Below are positions 1 to 6,238 of a DNA stretch of 6,319 nt, in pieces. Numbering within the stretch: position 1 is the first letter of the stretch; each line of letters starts with the position of its first letter. Under the pieces are notes generated by a model that worked only from the letters and a program-made list of their open reading frames with translations, had not been told where the DNA came from and made no database searches. The stretch is from positions 1 through 6,319 of the forward strand of contig CAMDVP010000176.1 of the NCBI GenBank assembly GCA_945877525.1, in the 5' to 3' direction. The translations under genes were made by a program, and so were the position numbers. Source of the DNA: an uncultured Clostridia bacterium (GTDB taxonomy: Bacteria > Bacillota > Clostridia > Christensenellales > Aristaeellaceae).

Positions 1-662
1 ATGCCCTTGAGCGGCAGGTAGTAGTTCATCATGGAGAACATGCCCTTCTTCATCTCGCCGCCGTACCAGGTGTTCAGGATGACCTGCTCACGGGAGGTGA
101 TGTTGAAGGCCACGCAGGTGCTGGAGTTCAGGCCCAGCTCCTTGTAGTTCTCCACCTGAGCCTTGGAAGCGTTGTACACCACAAAGTCGGGCTCAAACTT
201 CTCCAGCTCCTCAGCGGAGGGGACGATGAACATGTTCTTGATGAAGTGAGCCTGCCAGGCCACCTCGACGATGAAGCGCACGCTCATGCGGGTGTCAGCG
301 TTAGCGCCGCAGAAGGCATCCACCACATACAGCTTCTTGCCGGACAGCTCCTTCATGGCCAGATCCTTGACCTGCGCCCAAACGTCCTCGCTCATGGGAT
401 GGTTGTCATTCTTGAACGCGTCGGAGGTCCACCACACGGTGTCCTTCGAATTCTCGTCCATGACGATGTACTTGTCTTTTGGGGAACGGCCGGTGTACAC
501 GCCGGTCATCACGTTCACGGCACCCAGCTCGGTCACCTGGCCCTTTTCATAGCCTTCCAGGCCGGGCTTGGTTTCCTCGGCAAACAGCTCCTCATAGGAG
601 GGGTTGTGGACGATTTCGGTGGTACCGGTGATGCCATACTTGCTCAGATTCAGCTCTGCCAT
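1..662 (-). CDS. pckA: ATP-dependent phosphoenolpyruvate carboxykinase, N-terminal part (runs off the left edge)
   Basis: The enzyme interconverts oxaloacetate + ATP and PEP + CO2 + ADP in the cytoplasm. It serves gluconeogenesis or, in many anaerobes, ATP-forming PEP carboxylation. Only 220 complete codons are present, out of about 520-540 usual for the family. Visible landmarks are GRSPKDK at residues 58-64 (R59 fits the substrate-binding Arg65 of the E. coli enzyme) and WYGGEMKKG at 199-207 (Y200, K205 and K206 fit E. coli Tyr207, Lys212 and Lys213). The nucleotide-binding P-loop lies beyond the window. The start ATG is at 662-660, with GAAAGAGG 10 bases upstream, and the protein begins MAELNLSKYG, a normal family N-terminus. 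It follows the decarboxylase operon in the same direction after 84 bases. Identification is very secure. Whether it is co-transcribed with the operon is not settled by the sequence. Confidence 0.97.
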   Translation of the reverse strand, partial: MAELNLSKYGITGTTEIVHNPSYEELFAEETKPGLEGYEKGQVTELGAVNVMTGVYTGRSPKDKYIVMDENSKDTVWWTSDAFKNDNHPMSEDVWAQVKDLAMKELSGKKLYVVDAFCGANADTRMSVRFIVEVAWQAHFIKNMFIVPSAEELEKFEPDFVVYNASKAQVENYKELGLNSSTCVAFNITSREQVILNTWYGGEMKKGMFSMMNYYLPLKG

Positions 663-672
663 GTGAAATCAA

Positions 673-680
673 CCTCTTTC
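673..680 (-). promoter_or_regulatory. Ribosome binding site of pckA
   Basis: On the minus strand the bases read GAAAGAGG, ending 10 bases before the pckA ATG at 662. This is a partial Shine-Dalgarno match at slightly long spacing, and it supports the chosen start. No other in-frame start lies nearby with a better site. Confidence 0.6.
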
Positions 681-694
681 TTTTTGTCTGCCGC

Positions 695-728
695 ATCATA
701 GATTCGGCAAGGGGAGATGGCTTTTATA
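695..728 (-). promoter_or_regulatory. Possible weak promoter elements ahead of pckA
   Basis: The 84-base gap between the oadA-type gene and pckA holds two hexamers on the minus strand that match five of six bases of the -10 consensus: TATAAA (728-723) and TATGAT (700-695). Neither has a convincing -35 box: TGTAAG lies 17 bases upstream of TATAAA and matches poorly, and nothing suitable precedes TATGAT. A small inverted repeat (TGCCG/CGGCA) surrounds TATGAT but has no T-run, so it is not a terminator. pckA could therefore be read from the upstream operon, from a weak own promoter, or both. Confidence 0.25.
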
Positions 729-746
729 CGTATCGCAGGCGCCGGC

Positions 747-2147
747 TTACACGGGCATGGTCTTGTCGGCCTTGTCCAGCATGGTGGAATCCACCTTCAG
801 CTGCTGCGCTGCGCGATACTCGAAGAACTTGGGGGCAACCTTGGGGAACATGGCGTAGGACAGCACGTCCTCCTCCTTCTGGTACCACTCGCGCATTTCC
901 TCGCGCAGGGTATCCAGTTCCGGGGGCAGGTCGTCGGCGAAGCGGTGAGTGATCACCTTGGTATCGCCGATGCACTTCTTGCGCACTTCCTCATTGACCT
1001 CGCCGGGCAGCTTGCCATAGCGGCCGGCCAGCAAATCCTTGGACTCCTTGGGCACCATCTTGTAGCGCTCGCCGCCCAGCACGTTCATCACGGCCTGGGT
1101 GCCCACGATCTGGGAGGTGGGGGTCACCAGCGGCGGATAGCCGAAGTCCTTGCGCACCCGCGGCACTTCCGCCAGCACGTCGTAGTACTTGTCCATGGCG
1201 TTGGCCTGCTTCAGCTGGCCGATCAGGTTGGACAGCATGCCGCCAGGCACCTGATACTGCAGGGTCTTGACGTCCACGCCCAGCACGCGGGAGGGATCGC
1301 GCCAGCCGTCCTTGGTCAGGCGGTCCGCCACGCCGCGGAAGTAGCCCGCCAGATCAGCCAGCAGGTTCAGGTCGATGCCGGTGTCATACTCGGTGCCCTG
1401 CAGCGTTGCCACCAGGGACTCGGTGGCAGGCTGAGAGGTACCGCTGCCCAGGGGAGACAGGCAGGTGTCCACCACGTCCACGCCGGCCTCCACAGCCTTG
1501 AGCAGCACCATGTCGCCGGTGCCGGTGGTGTTGTGGGTGTGCAGCACGATGGGCAGGCTGGTGGCCTTCTTCAGGCGCTTGACCAGGCTGTATGCCTTAT
1601 AGGGCAGAAGCAGGTTGGCCATGTCCTTGATGCAGATGAGGTCAGCGCCCATCTTCTCAATTTCCTCGGCCAGACGGACAAAGTAGTCCTCGTCGTGCAC
1701 GGGGGACTCTGTGTAGCTCAGGGCGATTTCCGCGGTGCCGCCGTACTTTTTGGTGGCCTTCACGGCAGTCTGCATGTTGCGCAGGTCGTTAAGCGCGTCG
1801 AAGCAACGGATGATGTCAATGCCGTTCTCGATGGCCTTCTTGACGAAGAATTCCACCACGTCATCGCTGTAAGGACGGTAGCCCAGCAGATTCTGGCCGC
1901 GCAGGAGCATCTGGGTTTTGGTGTTGGGCAGGGCCGCGCGCAGCTTGCGCAGGCGCTCCCAGGGATCCTCGTTCAGGAAGCGCAGGCAGCTGTCATAGGT
2001 CGCGCCGCCCCAGCACTCCAGGGAATAATAGCCCACCTTGTCCAGCTTTTCGCAGGCAGGGAGCATTTCGTCCGTGCGCATGCGGGTAGCCGCCTGGGAC
2101 TGGTGGCCGTCGCGCAGGATCGTATCCGTAATCCGAACCTTCGGCAT
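747..2147 (-). CDS. oadA: Oxaloacetate decarboxylase alpha / transcarboxylase 5S-type carboxyltransferase, without biotin domain
   Basis: This subunit moves a carboxyl group between oxaloacetate/pyruvate and biotin. It is 466 residues long. The TIM-barrel metal site is intact: D13 in TILRDGHQS, the to-be-carbamylated K174 in ICIKDMANL, and H203/H205 in LHTHNTTGTG. The relative spacing matches Asp17, Lys178, His207 and His209 of enteric OadA with a constant offset of four. The conserved PYC/OADA region follows, to about residue 450. The protein stops soon after, so the linker and biotinyl domain that bring OadA to about 590-600 residues are missing; the carrier is encoded separately at 3669-4067. 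The start is MPKVRITD at 2147, chosen because GGAGGAG lies six bases upstream; an upstream in-frame ATG at 2168 has no such site. It lies 30 bases after oadB. It could also be annotated pycB or 5S subunit. Confidence 0.93.
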   Translation of the reverse strand: MPKVRITDTILRDGHQSQAATRMRTDEMLPACEKLDKVGYYSLECWGGATYDSCLRFLNEDPWERLRKLRAALPNTKTQMLLRGQNLLGYRPYSDDVVEFFVKKAIENGIDIIRCFDALNDLRNMQTAVKATKKYGGTAEIALSYTESPVHDEDYFVRLAEEIEKMGADLICIKDMANLLLPYKAYSLVKRLKKATSLPIVLHTHNTTGTGDMVLLKAVEAGVDVVDTCLSPLGSGTSQPATESLVATLQGTEYDTGIDLNLLADLAGYFRGVADRLTKDGWRDPSRVLGVDVKTLQYQVPGGMLSNLIGQLKQANAMDKYYDVLAEVPRVRKDFGYPPLVTPTSQIVGTQAVMNVLGGERYKMVPKESKDLLAGRYGKLPGEVNEEVRKKCIGDTKVITHRFADDLPPELDTLREEMREWYQKEEDVLSYAMFPKVAPKFFEYRAAQQLKVDSTMLDKADKTMPV

Positions 2148-2153
2148 AGGTTT

Positions 2154-2160
2154 CTCCTCC
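2154..2160 (-). promoter_or_regulatory. Ribosome binding site deciding the oadA start
   Basis: GGAGGAG on the minus strand sits six bases before the ATG at 2147. It favours this start over the in-frame ATG at 2168, which would add seven residues (MEQEEKP) that include the ribosome site itself. Confidence 0.85.
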
Positions 2161-2177
2161 TGTTCCAATTCAGTCTA

Positions 2178-3632
2178 TCAGCCAAACATGGACAGCAGCA
2201 CGCCCGCCGCAATGGCCGAGCCGATCACGCCGGCCACGTTGGGGCCCATAGCGTGCATCAGCAGGAAGTTGCAGGGGTTGGCCTCCTGGCCCACCTTCTG
2301 GGACACGCGGGCGGCCATGGGCACGGCGGACACACCGGCCGAGCCGATCAGGGGGTTGATCTTGCCGCCGGTGAGCTTGTTCATCAGCTTGGCCAGCAGC
2401 ACGCCGCTGGCAGTGCCTATGGCAAAGGCCACAATGCCCATGGCGATGATCTCCAGCGTCTCGATCTTCAGGAAGGTGCTGGCGGTAGCCGTAGCGCCCA
2501 CCGTCACACCCAGGAAGATGGTGACGATGTTCATCAATTCGTTCTGCATGGTCTTGCTCAGGCGCTCGGTGACGCCGCATTCCTTGGCCAGGTTGCCCAG
2601 CATCAGGCAGCCCACCAGAGGCGCGGCGGAGGGCAGCAGCACGGCCACCAGGATGGTCACCACGATGGGGAACACAATCTTCTGGGTCTTGGTGGCAGGC
2701 TTGAGCTGCTCCATGACGATGGTGCGTTCCTTCTTGGTGGTGAGGGCCTTCATGATGGGGGGCTGGATCACGGGCACCAGGGCCATGTAGCTGTAGGCAG
2801 CCACGGCGATGGGTCCCAGCAGATGGGGTGCCAGCTTGCCGGTCAGCCAGATGGCGGTGGGGCCGTCAGCGCCGCCGATGATGCCGATGGCGCCGGCCTC
2901 CTTGGGGGTGAAGCCGATCAGGCTTGCGCAGATAAAGGTGAAGAAGATGCCCGCCTGGGCGGCAGCGCCCAGCAGCAGGGTCTTGGGGTTGGAGATCAGG
3001 GGGCCGAAGTCGGTACCCGCACCCACGCCCATGAAGATCAGGCAGGGATAGATGCCCAGCTTCACGCCCAGGTACAGGTAGTCCAGCAATCCGGCGCTGA
3101 TCTGCTTTCCGGTGGTGGCCAGCAGCACGCCCATCTCGGAGTACACCTGTCCGCCGTTCAGGAAGGCGTTTTCCATCACCACGCTGGTCGCATTGCCATT
3201 GGCAGCCAGCTGCGCCAGCACGTCGGCAAGCGGCGCCAGGGTGGTGGCTTCCACGCTCACCGCGCTGGTGAAGTGGCCGATGATCTGCCCGGACACACTG
3301 TTCAACACCTGTCCGGCAGCGTTGACTACATAGGCGGCCTGGTCAAGCAGATTATTGCCGTCCACCAATAGCGCCCCACCGAACAGGCCCCAGTTCACAT
3401 GGCCGCCCGCGAAGAGCTCCTCATGGAAGATGTCGCTGCCCAGCAGGTTGGTCAGCAGCATGCCGAAGGCAATGGGCAAAAGCAGCAGCGGCTCAAACTG
3501 CTTTACGATGGCCAGGTACATCAGCAGGCAGGCAATGCCCACCATGACCAGCGCCAGCGGATTGGCCACAAACTGCGCGATGCCCGAGGATGCGTACAGA
3601 TCCGAAAGGGTCTGAAGAACATCAATTTGCAT
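2178..3632 (-). CDS. oadB: Sodium-translocating decarboxylase beta subunit (OadB/MmdB/GcdB family)
   Basis: This integral membrane subunit decarboxylates carboxybiotin and couples this to Na+ export. It has 484 residues. Family signatures are FEPLLLLPIAFGMLLTN (46-62), IFMGVGAGTDFGPL (199-212), GGADGPTAI (253-261), AYSYMALVPVIQPPIMKAL (279-297), NIVTIFLGVTVGA (368-380) and NPLIGSAGVSAVPMAARVS (426-444). The residues tied to Na+ and proton coupling in Klebsiella OadB (Asp203, Tyr229, Asn373, Gly377, Ser382) line up with D256, Y282, N426, G430 and S435 at a constant offset of 53. The pump site therefore looks intact. The excess length lies between about residues 64 and 185, where the family is variable and the shorter GcdB/MmdB proteins (about 375 residues) have almost nothing. 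The ribosome site is weak (AGTGAG, eight bases before the ATG). The gap to the biotin carrier upstream is 36 bases. Confidence 0.96.
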   Translation of the reverse strand: MQIDVLQTLSDLYASSGIAQFVANPLALVMVGIACLLMYLAIVKQFEPLLLLPIAFGMLLTNLLGSDIFHEELFAGGHVNWGLFGGALLVDGNNLLDQAAYVVNAAGQVLNSVSGQIIGHFTSAVSVEATTLAPLADVLAQLAANGNATSVVMENAFLNGGQVYSEMGVLLATTGKQISAGLLDYLYLGVKLGIYPCLIFMGVGAGTDFGPLISNPKTLLLGAAAQAGIFFTFICASLIGFTPKEAGAIGIIGGADGPTAIWLTGKLAPHLLGPIAVAAYSYMALVPVIQPPIMKALTTKKERTIVMEQLKPATKTQKIVFPIVVTILVAVLLPSAAPLVGCLMLGNLAKECGVTERLSKTMQNELMNIVTIFLGVTVGATATASTFLKIETLEIIAMGIVAFAIGTASGVLLAKLMNKLTGGKINPLIGSAGVSAVPMAARVSQKVGQEANPCNFLLMHAMGPNVAGVIGSAIAAGVLLSMFG

Positions 3633-3668
3633 CGTATCAACTCACTTTCCCCGGAACTGCGCCGGCGT

Positions 3669-4067
<399 letters not shown>

Positions 4068-4076
4068 GATGTTTTT

Positions 4077-4083
4077 CCTCCTT
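4077..4083 (-). promoter_or_regulatory. Strong ribosome binding site of the biotin carrier gene
   Basis: AAGGAGG on the minus strand lies nine bases before the ATG at 4067, within the 43-base gap after oadG. It is a full Shine-Dalgarno match and fixes the start. Confidence 0.85.
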
Positions 4084-4110
4084 ATATTTCAATCAGTCAG
4101 GGATTTCATC

Positions 4111-4473
4111 TCAGAAGCGGCTGTACACCTGCTCCTCGCGTCCGGCGCGGCTCCAGGCGGTAGCGTTGGACACGCGGCGGATACGGCGCACGGTGAAGGC
4201 GCTGCCATCCTCCATCATGGCGGCGACAGCAGCGGAAATCACGGCAATGAGGGTATCGTCCGCCTGCACGGGCTGCTCCTGTGCCACAGGAGCGGCAGGC
4301 ACTGGCGCGGGGGCGGGAGCCGGAGCAGGGGCAGCCTTATCCTTCTTGGGCTTGGACACGCTGCCTGTCGCCATGGCAACCAGCTTGATGAGGCCGATGA
4401 GCACCACCAGGCCGCAGAACACCACGGCAATGCCGATCACCGTCACCGTCAGGCCGAAAATCAGTTTATCCAT
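4111..4473 (-). CDS. oadG: Sodium pump decarboxylase gamma subunit (OadG family)
   Basis: This small membrane anchor assembles the decarboxylase complex on the OadB pump. It has 120 residues. One hydrophobic helix spans about 5-34 (FGLTVTVIGIAVVF and onwards), followed by a Lys-rich edge (KPKKDK, 41-46) and a Pro/Ala linker (47-63). A conserved cytoplasmic tail follows with DDTLIAVISAAVAAMM at 72-87 and RRIRRVSNATAWSRAGREEQ at about 96-115. The tail is the hallmark of the OadG/MmdD type found in Gram-positive anaerobes. The start at 4473 has AAAGGAA about 12 bases upstream, immediately after the stop of the mmdA-like gene; the gap is 21 bases. Such small subunits are often missed, but order and tail make this one secure. 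Confidence 0.93.
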   Translation of the reverse strand: MDKLIFGLTVTVIGIAVVFCGLVVLIGLIKLVAMATGSVSKPKKDKAAPAPAPAPAPVPAAPVAQEQPVQADDTLIAVISAAVAAMMEDGSAFTVRRIRRVSNATAWSRAGREEQVYSRF

Positions 4474-4484
4474 AACCGTACACG

Positions 4485-4491
4485 TTCCTTT
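4485..4491 (-). promoter_or_regulatory. Ribosome binding site of oadG
   Basis: AAAGGAA on the minus strand lies between the stop codon of the upstream carboxyltransferase gene (4497-4495) and the oadG ATG (4473-4471), with a rather long spacing of about 12 bases. It implies translation follows directly within a polycistronic message. Confidence 0.5.
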
Positions 4492-4494
4492 CCG

Positions 4495-5979
4495 TTACAG
4501 CGGCAGGTTGCCGTGCTTCTTGGGCGGATTGGCCTCGCGCTTGGAGGAAAGCATCTCCAGGGCGGCGATAACATACTTGCGGGTTTCGGCGGGATCGCAC
4601 ACGTCGTCGATCATGCCGGCCCGGGCGGCGGCCACGCCGTCGGCCACATTCGCGGCAAAGTCATTCTCCAGCCTGGTGCGGGTTTCCAGGGCGGGCTCCT
4701 TGCCGGCCTTCAGCTCGTCGGTGTAGAGTACCTGCACGGCTGCCTCGGGGGTCAGGGCGGAAATCACCGCACCGGGCCAGGCATAGGTCACGTCGGCATT
4801 GGCCTTACCGCCCATGGCCACATAGGCCTGGCCGATGGCGTTGCCCACCACCACGCTCACCTTGGGGCAAGTGGCCTCGGCATAGGCGTAGAGCAGCTGG
4901 GAGGCAGTAATCATGGTCCAGGACTGTGCCTTCACATCGGGTACAGCCACGCCCTTCGAGTTGATCAGGCTGACCACCGGCAGGCTGTAACAGTCGCACA
5001 GACGGATAAAGCGGGCCGCCTTGGCGCAGGCTGCGGGAGCCAGCATGCCGTCGTTCTCCCTGGCGTTTCCGCACACCAGGCCCACGCTGCGCCCGCCGAT
5101 GCGGCACAGGCCCACGCGGATTTCCTTGCCCCAGTCGGCATAGAACTCCACCACCCGGCCCGCGTCGGCCATAGCGGCCATCAGGGCGGAGGCGTCGGAA
5201 GCGTCCAGCTCGGGCAGGATGCGGTTCATGTCGTCGGTGTCCACAATGGCGGCGTCCTCGGCGTTGCAGCTGGGCAGCAGGTCCAGCACCTCCACCGCCA
5301 GGGCGATCGCCGCGTCCTCGTTCTCCGCGGTCAGGGCCACGCCGCCCTGGGCAGCCATTTCCTCAGCACCGCCCACGGCCTTGGCGTCGTAGGTCTTGCC
5401 GGTCATGGCGCTCATGACCTGGGGGCCGTAAACCATCATGCGGCCCACATCGCCGGCCTGGATGCTCACGTCGGCCAGCTGCGTAAGCAGCGCCGCGCCG
5501 CCCACCACGGGGCCCAACACCAGGGCGATCATCGGGCACACGCCGCTCATGCGGGCCATCTTCGCATATACGCTGGCATAGGCGTTCATGGCCGCGGCGC
5601 CCTCGTCCACCCGCACGCCCGCGCTGTCGCACAGAGCGACCACCGGCGCGCCGGTCTTCTGGGCCAGATCAAGCACCTTGAGGATTTTCCGGGCCTGCAT
5701 CTCACCCATAGCGCCGCCATGGACGGTGTAGTCCTGGGCGAACACGTACACCGGGCGATCCTGCACCGTGCCGTAGCCGGTGACCACGCCGGCATAGTCC
5801 TCACCCTTGGAAACCAGCGCGTCCAGCTCCACAAAGCTGCCGACGTCCAGCAGCTTCCCAACCCGTTCACGGGCGGTCAGCTTTCCGGCGGCGCGCTGCT
5901 TGGCAATGCGGTCCGCATCGCCCTGCAGGATGGCCTGCTTTTTGGCAAGCACCTGCTTCAGGTCCTGTGTGCTAACCAT
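4495..5979 (-). CDS. mmdA: Acyl-CoA carboxyltransferase subunit (MmdA / propionyl-CoA carboxylase beta / transcarboxylase 12S family)
   Basis: Crotonase-fold carboxyltransferase, expected to move a carboxyl group from an acyl-CoA such as methylmalonyl-CoA to biotin. It has 494 residues, close to MmdA (about 510) and 12S (about 520), and is clearly shorter than glutaconyl-CoA decarboxylase alpha. Family landmarks: KLTARERV near 33-40, HGGAMGEM at 88-95, DSAGVRVDEG at 118-127, GPVVGGA at 156-162, DWGKEI near 282-287, LLYAYAEATCPKVSVVVGN at about 362-380, YAWPGA at 399-404, and the C-terminal KKHGNLPL. Several usually fixed loops differ: PGFLPG becomes KGVAVPD and RKAYGGSY becomes GNAIGQAY, so the substrate is uncertain. 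The start is MVSTQDLK at 5979 because GGAGGG lies seven bases upstream. The ATG at 5994 and a TTG at 6039 are in frame, but neither has a ribosome site of its own. First gene of the operon. Confidence 0.9.
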   Translation of the reverse strand: MVSTQDLKQVLAKKQAILQGDADRIAKQRAAGKLTARERVGKLLDVGSFVELDALVSKGEDYAGVVTGYGTVQDRPVYVFAQDYTVHGGAMGEMQARKILKVLDLAQKTGAPVVALCDSAGVRVDEGAAAMNAYASVYAKMARMSGVCPMIALVLGPVVGGAALLTQLADVSIQAGDVGRMMVYGPQVMSAMTGKTYDAKAVGGAEEMAAQGGVALTAENEDAAIALAVEVLDLLPSCNAEDAAIVDTDDMNRILPELDASDASALMAAMADAGRVVEFYADWGKEIRVGLCRIGGRSVGLVCGNARENDGMLAPAACAKAARFIRLCDCYSLPVVSLINSKGVAVPDVKAQSWTMITASQLLYAYAEATCPKVSVVVGNAIGQAYVAMGGKANADVTYAWPGAVISALTPEAAVQVLYTDELKAGKEPALETRTRLENDFAANVADGVAAARAGMIDDVCDPAETRKYVIAALEMLSSKREANPPKKHGNLPL

Positions 5980-5986
5980 GTCCAAT

Positions 5987-5992
5987 CCCTCC
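5987..5992 (-). promoter_or_regulatory. Ribosome binding site deciding the mmdA start
   Basis: GGAGGG on the minus strand lies seven bases before the ATG at 5979. The in-frame ATG at 5994 directly abuts this motif, so it would need an upstream site that is not there. This favours the shorter 494-residue protein. Confidence 0.8.
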
Positions 5993-6005
5993 ATGTTGAC
6001 GGAAT

Positions 6006-6021
6006 CCGCCCTTGCGGGCAG
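6006..6021 (-). other. Small GNRA-loop hairpin in the operon leader
   Basis: In the minus-strand RNA, CUGCCC and GGGCGG pair through six base pairs (one G-U) around a GCAA tetraloop, which is of the stable GNRA class. It ends about 13 bases before the mmdA ribosome site and is not followed by a T-run, so it is not a terminator. It may protect the 5' end of the message or affect initiation; no known riboswitch is recognised. Confidence 0.4.
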
Positions 6022-6077
6022 GAAAAGTAAGTGGTTCAAATTTGTCCCGATTTCTCTTATTCTGCGTAATCCTCCTA

Positions 6078-6106
6078 TTTCCTGCCGATTCCGAAAATTT
6101 TGTCAA
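6078..6106 (-). promoter_or_regulatory. Candidate operon promoter (perfect -35, poor -10)
   Basis: The minus strand has TTGACA (6106-6101), an exact sigma-A -35 hexamer, located after the terminators and before the mmdA gene, where the operon promoter is expected. At 17-18 base spacing the -10 position reads AGGAAA or GGAAAT, which match poorly. The promoter may need an activator, belong to another sigma factor, or the hexamer may be chance in this AT-rich patch. Confidence 0.3.
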
Positions 6107-6137
6107 GAAAGTAACACAGCAGGCTTTTCTCTTGTGC

Positions 6138-6171
6138 AAAAAGGCGCACGGGAGAGCCGACGCGCCTTTTT
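6138..6171 (-). terminator. Palindromic terminator hairpin, able to work on both strands
   Basis: AAAAAGGCGC (6138-6147) and GCGCCTTTTT (6162-6171) are perfect inverted copies around a 14-base loop, in which a short CGG/CCG pairing is also possible. Because A-runs and T-runs flank the GC stem, the hairpin reads as an intrinsic terminator in either direction. Here it most likely backs up the terminator at 6186-6216 for the upstream minus-strand gene. Confidence 0.8.
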
Positions 6172-6185
6172 GGTGCGAGTCGTAC

Positions 6186-6216
6186 AAAAAAGCCGCCCGG
6201 TATTTCTCCGGGCAGC
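6186..6216 (-). terminator. Intrinsic terminator of the upstream gene
   Basis: In minus-strand direction GCTGCCCGG and CCGGGCGGC form a nine-pair stem (one G-T) around a seven-base AGAAATA loop, followed by six T. It begins 22 bases past the stop codon of the partial gene ending at 6239. It is a clear rho-independent terminator. Confidence 0.88.
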
Positions 6217-6238
6217 CTGTGCAATATTTCGTGCCTTT

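Noticed and set aside
246..701. A 151-codon open frame on the plus strand opposite pckA
   Set aside because: The minus-strand reading gives an unmistakable PEP carboxykinase; this frame is its shadow.
695..710. Hairpin TGCCG/CGGCA before pckA as a terminator
   Set aside because: The stem is only about five pairs and no T-run follows on either strand.
717..3371. An 884-codon open frame on the plus strand opposite oadB and oadA
   Set aside because: It is antisense to two securely identified genes, crosses their junction, has a His/Gly/Gln/Ala-rich composition without any domain, and is explained by GC-rich codon use removing stops on the opposite strand.
4495..6039. Longer mmdA reading frame starting at a TTG (514 residues)
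   Set aside because: No ribosome site precedes the TTG, the extra 20 residues are unlike the family N-terminus, and GGAGGG sits correctly before the ATG at 5979.
5972..6187. A 71-codon minus-strand open frame in the leader, overlapping the mmdA start
   Set aside because: It would begin with a TTG inside the terminator region, has no ribosome site, crosses the likely promoter, and its translation shows no family features.
6217..6238. A Rex-like operator (TGTGCAATATTTC, plus strand) before the terminator
   Set aside because: Only one half resembles the Rex site, the ends form GTGC direct copies and not an inverted pair, and it lies upstream of two terminators, away from any promoter.
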